Both the position numbers and the translations under genes were made by a program. DNA of 64,000 bases from positions 1 to 64,000 of the forward strand of contig NZ_JBAYPG010000014.1 in NCBI RefSeq assembly GCF_041677825.1, written 5' to 3'. Source of the stretch: Castellaniella sp041677825 (GTDB taxonomy: Bacteria; Pseudomonadota; Gammaproteobacteria; Burkholderiales; Burkholderiaceae_B). The notes below the pieces were generated by a model. That model did no database searches, was not told the origin of the DNA, and was given only the letters and a program-made list of their open reading frames with translations. This document shows positions 1 through 7,801 of the stretch, piece after piece (the first letter of the stretch is position 1; every line of letters starts with the position of its first letter).

Positions 1-18
1 TCATTCAGGAACACCATC

Positions 19-462
19 ATGAAGACCTTTGTGGCCAAGCCGCATGAAGTCCGGCGTGACTGGTTTGTGATCGATGCCCGGGGCAAGGTCCTGGGCCGTG
101 TGGCCAGCGAAGTCGCACGCCGCCTGCGGGGCAAGCACAAACCCGAATACACGCCGCACGTCGATACCGGCGATTACATCGTCGTCATCAACGCAGCCGA
201 AATCGTCGTGACCGGTGCCAAGGCACAGGACAAGCGCTACTATCGCCATACCAATTATCCGGGCGGTATCCGCGAAACGAACTTCGAAAAAATGCAGCAA
301 CGCTTTCCGGGGCGCGCCCTGGAAAAGGCGGTGAAAGGCATGTTGCCCAAGGGGCCACTGGGCTATGCCATGGCTCGCAAGCTCAAGGTCTACGCCGGCG
401 CCGAGCATCCACATGCTGCGCAGCAGCCGAAAATTCTCGAAATCGAAGGGCGAGCATCATGA
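19..462 (+). CDS. rplM: 50S ribosomal protein L13
   Basis: Large-subunit ribosomal protein L13, an early assembly protein that binds 23S rRNA. The 147-residue product has the family length and typical stretches such as VIDARGKVLGRVASEVA near the N-terminus, the YYRHTNYPGG block around residue 75, and MLPKGPLGYAMARKL around residue 112. An AGGA ribosome-binding sequence lies just upstream of the ATG. The stop overlaps the start of rpsI (ATGA), the translational coupling usual for the rplM-rpsI pair. The promoter must lie before the window. There is no realistic alternative identity. Confidence 0.98.
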   Translation: MKTFVAKPHEVRRDWFVIDARGKVLGRVASEVARRLRGKHKPEYTPHVDTGDYIVVINAAEIVVTGAKAQDKRYYRHTNYPGGIRETNFEKMQQRFPGRALEKAVKGMLPKGPLGYAMARKLKVYAGAEHPHAAQQPKILEIEGRAS

Positions 463-851
463 CTGGAAACTGGAATTACGGCACGGGCCGGCGCAAGACG
501 TCCGTCGCACGTGTGTTTCTCAAAAAGGGCTCAGGCAAGATCGTGGTCAACGGTCGGCCTGTCGATGAATACTTTGCGCGTGAAACCGGGCGCATGATCG
601 TGCGCCAGCCCCTGGTGGTCACCGATCATCTCGAATCGTTCGATTTTCATGTGAACGTGCACGGTGGGGGCGAGTCCGGCCAGGCCGGGGCCGTACGTCA
701 TGGCATTACCCGTGCCCTGATCGATTACGACGAAACCCTCAAGCCCTCGCTCAAGCTGGCGGGGCTGGTCACGCGCGATGCGCGTGCCGTCGAGCGCAAG
801 AAGGTGGGTTTCCACAAGGCACGTCGACGCAAGCAGTTCAGCAAGCGATAG
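459..851 (+). CDS. rpsI: 30S ribosomal protein S9
   Basis: Small-subunit ribosomal protein S9, 130 residues. The sequence opens with NWNYGTGRRKTSVARVFLK, contains the GGGESGQAGAVRHGI block around residue 70, and ends in the lysine/arginine-rich tail KARRRKQFSKR, whose terminal residues reach into the P site and contact tRNA. The start codon overlaps the rplM stop by four bases, so the two are co-translated. A GC-rich hairpin lies about 50 bp after the stop. Length and both ends match the family. Confidence 0.98.
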   Translation: MTGNWNYGTGRRKTSVARVFLKKGSGKIVVNGRPVDEYFARETGRMIVRQPLVVTDHLESFDFHVNVHGGGESGQAGAVRHGITRALIDYDETLKPSLKLAGLVTRDARAVERKKVGFHKARRRKQFSKR

Positions 852-904
852 TTCGCCTTGCCGCAGCTGTTCGGGTGCATGCAGCACCCGTATCGGTGCA
901 GAAC

Positions 905-930
905 ATCAGGCCCGGGTTTCCGGGCCTGAT
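905..930 (+). terminator. Hairpin after rpsI, possible terminator
   Basis: Perfect 11-bp inverted repeat (ATCAGGCCCGG, 4-nt loop, CCGGGCCTGAT) in the rpsI-argC gap. The stem is strong, but no T-run follows it, so it is either a weak or Rho-assisted terminator or simply an mRNA 3'-end stabiliser. Confidence 0.5.
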
Positions 931-1024
931 CCGTTCCGGTCATATCACAGGTGATTCCACTGTTTCGGGCGCATCACACGACGGTTCCACTACAATGAAA
1001 GGCTGAATCTTGTCAGAGGTCGTC

Positions 1025-2083
1025 ATGGACACACGCCAGAGCATACGCGCCGGTATCGTAGGCGGCACCGGCTATACGGGGGTCGAACTGCTGCGCCTGC
1101 TGTCGCAGCATCCGCAAGTGAAACTGCATGCCATCACCTCGCGCAAAGAGTCCGGCCTGCCAGTGGCCGATCTCTACCCCAACCTGCGCGGTCATGTGGA
1201 TCTCTGCTTTCAGGCACCCGAAGAAGCCGGGCTCGATCAATGCGATGTGGTCTTTTTCGCGACCCCGCACGGGGTGGCGATGGCCCAGGCGCAGGGGCTG
1301 CTCGAGCACGACGTGCGGGTGATCGATCTGGCAGCCGATTTTCGCCTGCAGGATGTGGCGACCTTCGAGCGCTGGTACAAGATGCCGCATCAGTGCCCCG
1401 ATCTGCTCAAGGACGCGGTCTATGGCCTGCCCGAACTCGATCGCGAGCGCATCCGCCAGGCCCGGGTCGTGGGCAATCCGGGCTGCTATCCCACGACGGT
1501 CCTGCTGGGGCTGGCGCCTGTGCTGCAGGCGGGCCGTCCGCTCGTCGACACGGCGCATATCATCGCCGATTCCAAGTCGGGGGTGTCCGGTGCCGGCCGT
1601 ACCGCACAGGTCAATACCCTGTACGCCGAGGCGGGCGACAACTTTGCCGCCTATGGGGTCGCGGGCCACCGCCATCATCCCGAAATCACCGAGTGTCTTG
1701 CGCGGATTGCAGGCCAGCCGGTAGGCATCACCTTCGTGCCTCATCTGGTGCCCATGATCCGGGGCATGTTCTCCACCCTGTATCTGCGCATTCTGCCCGA
1801 AGCCCTGGACACGGATTTCCAGCGCCTCTACGACGAACGCTATGCGGCGGAGCCATTCATCGACGTCATGCCCGCAGGCAGCCTGCCGCAGACGCGCTCG
1901 GTTCGCGCCTCGAACATGTTGCGTCTGGCCGTGCACCGGCCGTCTGGTGGTGATACGCTGGTCATCCTGGTGGTGCAGGACAATCTGGTCAAGGGGGCTG
2001 CAGGGCAGGCCGTGCAGAACATGAACCTGATGTTCGGCCTGCCGGAAACCACGGGCCTCGAACAGCCAGCCGTCCTGCCCTGA
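1025..2083 (+). CDS. argC: N-acetyl-gamma-glutamyl-phosphate reductase
   Basis: Cytoplasmic NADPH-dependent reductase of arginine biosynthesis, converting N-acetyl-glutamyl-phosphate to N-acetylglutamate semialdehyde. The N-terminal Rossmann motif GIVGGTGYTGVELLRLL (residues 10-26) and the catalytic-cysteine motif GNPGCYPTT (Cys154) are both visible, followed by the C-terminal GHRHHPEI block. The 352-residue length fits the long-form ArgC. I chose ATG 1025 because an AGAGG sits a few bases upstream; an in-frame TTG at 1010 would add five residues. A TACAAT hexamer at 991-996 could be a -10 element. ArgC next to erpA is common in Burkholderiales. Confidence 0.96.
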   Translation: MDTRQSIRAGIVGGTGYTGVELLRLLSQHPQVKLHAITSRKESGLPVADLYPNLRGHVDLCFQAPEEAGLDQCDVVFFATPHGVAMAQAQGLLEHDVRVIDLAADFRLQDVATFERWYKMPHQCPDLLKDAVYGLPELDRERIRQARVVGNPGCYPTTVLLGLAPVLQAGRPLVDTAHIIADSKSGVSGAGRTAQVNTLYAEAGDNFAAYGVAGHRHHPEITECLARIAGQPVGITFVPHLVPMIRGMFSTLYLRILPEALDTDFQRLYDERYAAEPFIDVMPAGSLPQTRSVRASNMLRLAVHRPSGGDTLVILVVQDNLVKGAAGQAVQNMNLMFGLPETTGLEQPAVLP

Positions 2084-2124
2084 GTACGGCTGCGCATTCG
2101 CGCTCTTTCCAAGAGGTCACATCC

Positions 2125-2856
2125 ATGAGTCGGCATGATTCCACCACGAACCCGGGCGGGCGCATGAGTCACTGGCTGGTGCGCATGCTCAGGCGCCTGT
2201 TGCTGTTGCTGCTGGCATTCGTCGCCGGCGCAGTGGCCATGCATGTGGGCATGCACGCAGGCGACGCGGATCACATGCGGATGCTCGAGTCCCAGGTGGC
2301 CGCCTTGCAGGCCGATCTGCTGCAGGCCCAGGCCGACAGGGCCGCCGATCAAAGCCGCGTGACAGCCGATTCTGCCGCCTTGCGCAGCTTGCAGGAAAAG
2401 ACAGACGAACTCCAGGAGACCCTGGGCCGGACACAGGACCAGCTGGCGTTCTACGAGCAACTGATCCCTCCGGGGCCGGCGGGTGCGGTGGCCATTCGGG
2501 CGTTCGACATCGTGCCCGAGGGTGAGTTCCTGTCATACCGGGTGTTGCTCACGCGCAATGCGCGCCCCGATGCGGCTGAATTCAAGGGGCACCTGCGCTT
2601 TGTGGCACGCAGCATGAAAGATGGCAAACCCGTTAAAATAAGGCTGTTGCCGCCCGGGGCGCCTGATTCATCGGCACCGGATGCCGGGGCGCCAGATGCC
2701 CTGGTGCTCGATTTCCGCCAGTTCCAGCGCAGCACAGGCCTGCTTCAGGCCGTACCTGGGCAATCCATTGACAGCGTGCAGCTCGAGATCCTCGAAGGCG
2801 GTGTCGTCGTCGCTGCACAAGAGGCCCCTGTGGCCCAGAACGGGAAACAACCATGA
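2125..2856 (+). CDS. DUF6776-like membrane-anchored coiled-coil protein
   Basis: Function unknown. The 243-residue product has a short basic N-terminus, one hydrophobic segment at about residues 20-40, then a heptad-like coiled coil rich in Gln, Ala and Asp (about 50-115), and a beta-rich C-terminal domain with VAIRAFDIVPEGEFLSYRVLLTR near residue 120. This layout suggests a single-pass inner-membrane protein with a periplasmic coiled coil and globular domain. I recall it as the DUF6776 type found between argC and erpA in Burkholderiales; that family name is from memory. An AAGAGG precedes the ATG; a second in-frame ATG lies at 2164. Its stop overlaps erpA by four bases, so the two are coupled. 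Confidence 0.7.
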   Translation: MSRHDSTTNPGGRMSHWLVRMLRRLLLLLLAFVAGAVAMHVGMHAGDADHMRMLESQVAALQADLLQAQADRAADQSRVTADSAALRSLQEKTDELQETLGRTQDQLAFYEQLIPPGPAGAVAIRAFDIVPEGEFLSYRVLLTRNARPDAAEFKGHLRFVARSMKDGKPVKIRLLPPGAPDSSAPDAGAPDALVLDFRQFQRSTGLLQAVPGQSIDSVQLEILEGGVVVAAQEAPVAQNGKQP

Positions 2857-3218
2857 TGGCATCTTCAAGCATCTCCCGATCCAGCGTGTCGGCGGCGATC
2901 GGGCTCACTGCGGCAGCCCTGGCACGGCTGCGCCAGTTGCGGGCCGATCAAGGCAATCCGGCCCTGAAACTGCGCATTTATGTCGAAGGCGGTGGCTGTT
3001 CCGGTTTTCAGTATGGCTTTGGCCTCGAAGAATCGGCGGCAGCCGATGACCTCGTCATCGAGCAGGATGGCATGCAGCTATTGGTCGATCCGCTCAGTGT
3101 CGAGTACCTGACGGGGGCCCAGATCGATTACGAAGAAGCCCTGAAAGGCTCGCAGTTCGTGGTACGCAACCCCAATGCCGAAACCACCTGTGGTTGCGGC
3201 TCATCGTTCACGGCCTGA
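2853..3218 (+). CDS. erpA: Iron-sulfur cluster insertion protein ErpA
   Basis: A-type Fe-S carrier that delivers clusters to apoproteins. The 121-residue product has the HesB/IscA fold signature with the three cluster cysteines: Cys49 in VEGGGCSGFQYGF and Cys113/Cys115 in TTCGCGSSF. The N-terminus starts with two consecutive ATG codons, and the first overlaps the upstream stop. ErpA is favoured over IscA because no isc genes are nearby and this position beside argC is its usual one in Burkholderiales. It ends 3 bp from the convergent anmK stop. Confidence 0.94.
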   Translation: MMASSSISRSSVSAAIGLTAAALARLRQLRADQGNPALKLRIYVEGGGCSGFQYGFGLEESAAADDLVIEQDGMQLLVDPLSVEYLTGAQIDYEEALKGSQFVVRNPNAETTCGCGSSFTA

Positions 3219-3221
3219 GGT

Positions 3222-4346
3222 TCAGGCGGGGTACAGGCATCCTGCGATAGTGGCGTGCCGGGCGCCGGTGACCTCGGGCAGGCAGGCCGCGCGCCCTTGC
3301 AGCCAGGCGTGGGCCAGCCAGGCGAATGCCAGCGCTTCCACAGCCTGTACAGGCACCCCTTCATCAGCCGTCGTGCGCAGTGCCACAGGCGCCAGCGCGC
3401 GGCCCAGACGCGCCATGAAAGCCTGGTTGAGCGCCCCCCCTCCGCAGGCCAGAACGGTCTGCACATGGTGTGCATGGCGCTGCAGCGCGTCGGCAATCGA
3501 GCGCACGCTCAGTTCGAGCAGCGTGGCCTGAACGTCCGCCGGTGCGAACGGCGTGCCCTGATGCGTGAATTTTTCCAGGTGGGCATGCAGCCACCCCAGG
3601 CTGAAAAGGTCGCGCCCCGTCGACTTGGGCGGTAAACGGGCGAACCAGGGCTCGGCCAGCATGCTGGCGAGCAGCGCGGGCTGGCAGCATCCGCTGGCGG
3701 CCCATTGGCCATCCTGATCGAAGGGCTGGCCCAGATGGGTCTGGGCCCATGCGTCCATGAGCATGTTGGCCGGCCCGGTATCGAAGCCGCGCACGGGGGA
3801 CTCGAGCAGGGTCAGGTTGGCAATCCCGCCCAGGTTCAGCACGGCCCGGCCCCCACGGGTACCGAAGCAGGCCGCGTGGAAGGCGGGCACCAGGGGTGCC
3901 CCTTGCCCCCCCGCGGCGACATCCCGGCTGCGGAAATCGGCCACCGTGGCGATGCCACAGCGTTCGGCCAGGCGGGCGGGGGCATTGATCTGCACCGTAT
4001 AGCCGGCGTCCGGCGCGTGGCGTACGGTCTGCCCGTGCGTGCCCAACACCAGGATATCCTGCGCTGACAGGCCCGCCTGGGCCAGCAGCGATTGCACCAC
4101 GGCCGCCTGGCAATCGGCCAGTGCGTTGGCGGCCATGGCCGAGCGATGGAGTTCATTGGGCCCCGGAGCATTCAATGCCAGGAATTCGTCGCGCAGCGGC
4201 AATGGCAGCGGCAGGCTGGCCTGCGCCAGCAAGCGGATGGGGTGCGCAGCCAGATCGGCCAGCACCCCGTCGACTGCGTCGGTGCTGGTGCCGGACATGA
4301 GCCCTATGCAGTAACTAGGGTTCTTCGGTGGACTCTGTGGATTCAA
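3222..4346 (-). CDS. anmK: Anhydro-N-acetylmuramic acid kinase
   Basis: Cytoplasmic kinase that opens and phosphorylates 1,6-anhydroMurNAc to MurNAc-6-phosphate during peptidoglycan recycling. The ATP-binding N-terminus YCIGLMSGTSTDAVDG, the middle FRSRDVAAGGQGAPLVP and NLGGIANLT motifs, and GFDTGPANMLMDAW are all diagnostic, and the length of about 374 residues is normal. No ATG lies before the GLMSGTS motif: the in-frame candidates are TTG at 4346 (used here) or TTG at 4394, and both overlap the upstream M23 peptidase gene (stop at 4315). The overlap with a cell-wall peptidase gene fits a shared role in peptidoglycan turnover. Confidence 0.93.
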   Translation of the reverse strand: MNPQSPPKNPSYCIGLMSGTSTDAVDGVLADLAAHPIRLLAQASLPLPLPLRDEFLALNAPGPNELHRSAMAANALADCQAAVVQSLLAQAGLSAQDILVLGTHGQTVRHAPDAGYTVQINAPARLAERCGIATVADFRSRDVAAGGQGAPLVPAFHAACFGTRGGRAVLNLGGIANLTLLESPVRGFDTGPANMLMDAWAQTHLGQPFDQDGQWAASGCCQPALLASMLAEPWFARLPPKSTGRDLFSLGWLHAHLEKFTHQGTPFAPADVQATLLELSVRSIADALQRHAHHVQTVLACGGGALNQAFMARLGRALAPVALRTTADEGVPVQAVEALAFAWLAHAWLQGRAACLPEVTGARHATIAGCLYPA

Positions 4347-5688
4347 TCGTGTCTGCGCTGGCCAGCAGCAAGCGGTTGTCCTGCAGTTGGGCAAGCCGCT
4401 TCATCTGGGGGCGGTAGTCGGCCACCGTGGCCTCGAATGCCTGGCGTTCGGAGGCTTCGAGCGTGCGCCCTACGGGCAGGTCGACTGCCAGAGGATCGAC
4501 TGGCTTCTGATCGATGCGGAATTCGTAGTGCAGGTGGGGGCCGGTCGCCCAGCCAGTGGCGCCGACATAGCCGATGATGTCGCCCTGACGCACCTTTGCG
4601 CCTTTCTTGAGCCCCTTGGCAAAGCGGCTTTGGTGGGCGTACAGCGTGGAATATGGGCCGTGATTCTTGAGGATGATCACATTGCCGTAGCCCCGCTGCT
4701 GGCCGATGAACTGTACGCTGCCATCTGCGGTGGCCCGTATGGGCGTGCCCGAAGGGGCTGCGTAATCGACCCCCTTGTGGCCGATCCATTTATTGTGGAT
4801 GGGGTGCTGGCGCATGCCGAAGCGTGAACTGATGCGCGTGAACTTGATGGCGTTGCGCAGGAAAGCCCCTTGCAGGCTGGCGCCGGAGAAGTCGTAGTAG
4901 CCGCCCTGGCCTGCGCTGTTCTCGAACCACACGGCGCTGTACGTCTTGCCCTTGTTGATGAATTCGAGCGCCCGGATGCGCCCGGCCCCGACCGGGGCGC
5001 CGTCGTGTGTGTAGGCGTCGTAGACGATGCGGAAGCGGTCGCCCTTGCGCAGGTCGGTGAGGAAGTCGATGCGGCTGCCGAGGATTTCGACCATCTCGAG
5101 CGTGATGTGGTCTGGAATATTGGCGGCATCGGCCGCACCGAACAATGAATACTTGATTTCGCCTTCGGCCAGGCGGGTTTCGGGCATGGCCGCTTCGGTG
5201 AGTTCCTGGGCCGTGAAACCGCCGGCCTCATCGGGGCGGACTTCGAGCCAGCCCGCATCCATGCCACCGTCGGTGCGTGTGCCCGGTGTGTGCAGGTAGC
5301 GCAGCCAGACCAGATGGCCGGCATCATCCAGCGCTGCGCGCACATTGCGGCCCGGATACAGCTTGTAAATGGAGCGCGCGTCCTTGTTGGTGGTGAGGAA
5401 GGCCAAAAGCCCGTCTTCATCGACTTCGAGGCGGCGCAGCAGGTCGACCACCGTATCGCCACGCCGAATGCGCGTGGAGGTGATATACGGGGTATCCTGA
5501 CGCTGGGTGAGCGTATTGTCGATGCGCAGGTCGAGGCGGGTGCGTGCTTCCATCAGCGGGCCTGGCGGCGGTGCCGGCGGCTGGACGACAGCCAGCGCGG
5601 CGGCGGTCAGGAACAGGCCCGATGCGGCCAGTAGCAGATTGCGGGTCAGGTGTCGGCGGCGTGGTGTGTGATGGGTGTCGGGCATCAT
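4315..5688 (-). CDS. M23 family metallopeptidase (murein endopeptidase, MepM-like)
   Basis: Probable periplasmic peptidoglycan endopeptidase. The 457-residue product starts with a basic N-terminus and one hydrophobic helix (about residues 17-36) that is an uncleaved anchor or signal. A long N-terminal region with a LysM-like or OapA-type segment around residues 70-130 follows. The LytM/M23 domain covers about 285-400, with zinc ligands His304 and Asp308 in GHKGVDYAAPSG and His385/His387 in TGPHLHYEF. All catalytic residues are present, so it should be active rather than a degenerate NlpD/EnvC-type activator. It overlaps anmK downstream and is divergent from tyrS. Confidence 0.9.
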   Translation of the reverse strand: MMPDTHHTPRRRHLTRNLLLAASGLFLTAAALAVVQPPAPPPGPLMEARTRLDLRIDNTLTQRQDTPYITSTRIRRGDTVVDLLRRLEVDEDGLLAFLTTNKDARSIYKLYPGRNVRAALDDAGHLVWLRYLHTPGTRTDGGMDAGWLEVRPDEAGGFTAQELTEAAMPETRLAEGEIKYSLFGAADAANIPDHITLEMVEILGSRIDFLTDLRKGDRFRIVYDAYTHDGAPVGAGRIRALEFINKGKTYSAVWFENSAGQGGYYDFSGASLQGAFLRNAIKFTRISSRFGMRQHPIHNKWIGHKGVDYAAPSGTPIRATADGSVQFIGQQRGYGNVIILKNHGPYSTLYAHQSRFAKGLKKGAKVRQGDIIGYVGATGWATGPHLHYEFRIDQKPVDPLAVDLPVGRTLEASERQAFEATVADYRPQMKRLAQLQDNRLLLASADTIESTESTEEP

Positions 5689-5840
5689 GGACCAGGTGAT
5701 CGGTTATGGAAATGCGCACCGGCGGGGGCAGGCTCTGCTAACATGAGACCCCGTCACTCGGAACGAGCGATTGAAACTGTTGAAGCGCTTGCATCTGTTG
5801 TGCACAAGCTGCAATCGCACGTTATGCTAACGCATGTCGG

Positions 5841-5871
5841 CAGTTTTTTCGAGCTTTTTTCTCTTTTTTTT
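5841..5871 (+). promoter_or_regulatory. T-tract leader upstream of tyrS
   Basis: Three runs of six to eight T within 30 bp, ending 17 bp before the tyrS ATG, in an otherwise GC-rich sequence. The 199-bp divergent gap also holds a TTGTGCACAA palindrome (5798-5807) and a TATGCT hexamer (5823-5828) that could be a -10. The tract could be a bent-DNA element or an untranslated leader; no T-box or paired stem is evident. Confidence 0.35.
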
Positions 5872-5887
5872 GATATAAGCGTTCATC

Positions 5888-7132
5888 ATGCCGTCTCCCA
5901 TCGACCCTGCCGATCCGCAAATTGCGCACGACCTGCAGGTCGTGCAGCGGGGTTGCGACGAGCTGCTGGTGGCTTCAGAGTTCGCCGTCAAGCTGGCGCG
6001 CAGCCGTACGACCGGTGCGCCCTTGCGCATCAAGCTGGGCCTGGACCCCACTGCGCCGGACATCCATCTGGGCCATACCGTGGTGCTCAACAAGATGCGT
6101 CAGCTACAGGATCTGGGGCATACGGTGATCTTCCTGATCGGCGATTTCACGGCCCAGATCGGCGATCCCAGCGGGCGCAACAGTACGCGGCCGCCGCTCA
6201 CGGCAGAGCAGATCCGTGCAAACGCCGAAACCTATTATGCGCAGGCCAGCCTGGTGCTGGATCCCGGGCGCACCGAAATCCGCTACAACTCCGAGTGGTC
6301 CGATCCGCTCGGGGCCCGCGGGCTCATCCAGCTGGCGTCACGCTACACGGTGGCCCGCATGATGGAGCGCGATGACTTCACCCGCCGCTTCAGGGCGGGC
6401 GTGCCGATCTCGGTGCACGAATTCCTCTATCCCCTGCTGCAGGGGTACGATTCGGTGGCCCTGCAGGCCGATCTCGAGCTGGGGGGTACCGACCAGAAAT
6501 TCAATCTGCTGGTGGGTCGCGAACTGCAGAAAGAATACGGCCAGGCGCCCCAGTGCGTGCTGACCATGCCCCTGCTCGAAGGGATCGACGGGGTCGAGAA
6601 GATGTCCAAGTCCAAGGGCAACTATATCGGCATCACCGAGCCGGCCGACTCCATGTTCGGCAAGCTGATGTCGATTTCCGATACGCTGATGTGGCGTTAC
6701 TTCGAACTGCTGTCCTTCCGTACTCTTGAAGAGCTCGCCACCCTGCAGGCCGAAGTGGCCGACGGTCGCAACCCGCGCGATGTCAAGGTCCTGCTGGCCA
6801 TCGAACTGGTCGACCGTTTTCATGGCCAGGGCGCGGGCGCCCAGGCCCTGGCGCATTTCAATGCCCGGTTTCGCGATGGCGCCATCCCCGCCGACCTCCC
6901 CGAGGTCCGGGTGGCCGGCGCGCCGCTGGGCATACTCAAGGTGCTGCGCGCGGCGGGGCTGTCGGCTTCGGCATCCGAAGCGCAGCGCAATATCGAACAG
7001 GGGGGGGTGCGCATCGATGGGCAGCGCATCGAAGACAAATCCCTGCAGCTGCCTGCGGGTGTGTACATCATGCAAGTGGGCAAGCGCAAATTTGCCCGGG
7101 TGACCCTGGCCCGGGCTTCGGAGGCCTCATGA
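5888..7132 (+). CDS. tyrS: Tyrosyl-tRNA synthetase
   Basis: Class I aminoacyl-tRNA synthetase charging tRNA-Tyr. The 414-residue product has the HIGH-type motif HLGH (residues 60-63), the tyrosine pocket region YPLLQGYDSVALQADLELGGTDQ (split across residues 181-203), the KMSKS loop (238-242), and a C-terminal S4-like RNA-binding domain with NIEQGGVRIDGQRI near residue 365. The form with HLGH and a compact C-terminus is the one common in Proteobacteria. Its stop overlaps the next ORF start by four bases (ATGA), so the YbhB-like gene is translationally coupled. Confidence 0.96.
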   Translation: MPSPIDPADPQIAHDLQVVQRGCDELLVASEFAVKLARSRTTGAPLRIKLGLDPTAPDIHLGHTVVLNKMRQLQDLGHTVIFLIGDFTAQIGDPSGRNSTRPPLTAEQIRANAETYYAQASLVLDPGRTEIRYNSEWSDPLGARGLIQLASRYTVARMMERDDFTRRFRAGVPISVHEFLYPLLQGYDSVALQADLELGGTDQKFNLLVGRELQKEYGQAPQCVLTMPLLEGIDGVEKMSKSKGNYIGITEPADSMFGKLMSISDTLMWRYFELLSFRTLEELATLQAEVADGRNPRDVKVLLAIELVDRFHGQGAGAQALAHFNARFRDGAIPADLPEVRVAGAPLGILKVLRAAGLSASASEAQRNIEQGGVRIDGQRIEDKSLQLPAGVYIMQVGKRKFARVTLARASEAS

Positions 7133-7761
7133 AACTGCATAGCCAATCTTTTCCCGATCACGGGGTGATTCCCGAGAACAACGCCTTCGGGCGTATCGAT
7201 CCACAGGCACACGTGGCCCTGGCCGGCAATCGCAACCCGCACCTGGCCTGGTCCGACGTACCCGAGGGTACCCGGTCATTTGTCGTGCTGTGCGTCGATT
7301 CAGACGTGCCTTCGCGCCCGGATGACGTCAACCAGCCCGGGCGCGAGGTACCGGCCGATCTGCCGCGTACCGATTTTCATCATTGGGTGCTGGTCGACAT
7401 CGCGGCTGACGTACGCCACATCGAAGAAGGCAGCTATTCCGACGGCATCACGCCGCGCGGCAAGGCCGGCCCCCTGGCACTGGATGGCACTCGCCAGGGC
7501 CTGAATGACTTCACCAGCTGGTTTGCCTCTGATCGCGACATGAACGGCGACTACTTTGGCTACGATGGCCCCTGCCCACCCTGGAATGACGCGCTGGTGC
7601 ATCGCTACGTGTTCACCGTGTACGCGCTCGATGTGGCCGAGCTTGCCGTGACCGGCCGGTTCGATGGGGCCAGGGTGCGCGAGGCCATGCAGGGGCACAT
7701 CCTGGCGCAGGCTTCGATCACGGGCACCTACACCCTCAACCCCAGGCTGCACGCCCTGTAA
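7129..7761 (+). CDS. YbhB/YbcL family Raf-kinase-inhibitor-like (PEBP) protein
   Basis: Phosphatidylethanolamine-binding-protein fold; the biochemical role of the bacterial members is poorly known. The 210-residue product shows the family ligand-pocket pieces NRNPHLAWSDVPEGT (about residues 26-40), a DSDVPSRPDDVNQPGREVP insertion (about 57-75), DFHHWVLVDI (about 81-90), and GYDGPCPPWNDALVHRYVFTVYAL (about 143-166). There is no signal peptide, so it is probably cytoplasmic. It is coupled to tyrS by an ATGA overlap, but I see no functional link to aminoacylation. Confidence 0.88.
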   Translation: MKLHSQSFPDHGVIPENNAFGRIDPQAHVALAGNRNPHLAWSDVPEGTRSFVVLCVDSDVPSRPDDVNQPGREVPADLPRTDFHHWVLVDIAADVRHIEEGSYSDGITPRGKAGPLALDGTRQGLNDFTSWFASDRDMNGDYFGYDGPCPPWNDALVHRYVFTVYALDVAELAVTGRFDGARVREAMQGHILAQASITGTYTLNPRLHAL

Positions 7762-7801
7762 GCCTTTTCATTTCGTCTTCACTCTGTCAGGACCACACCC
7801 C

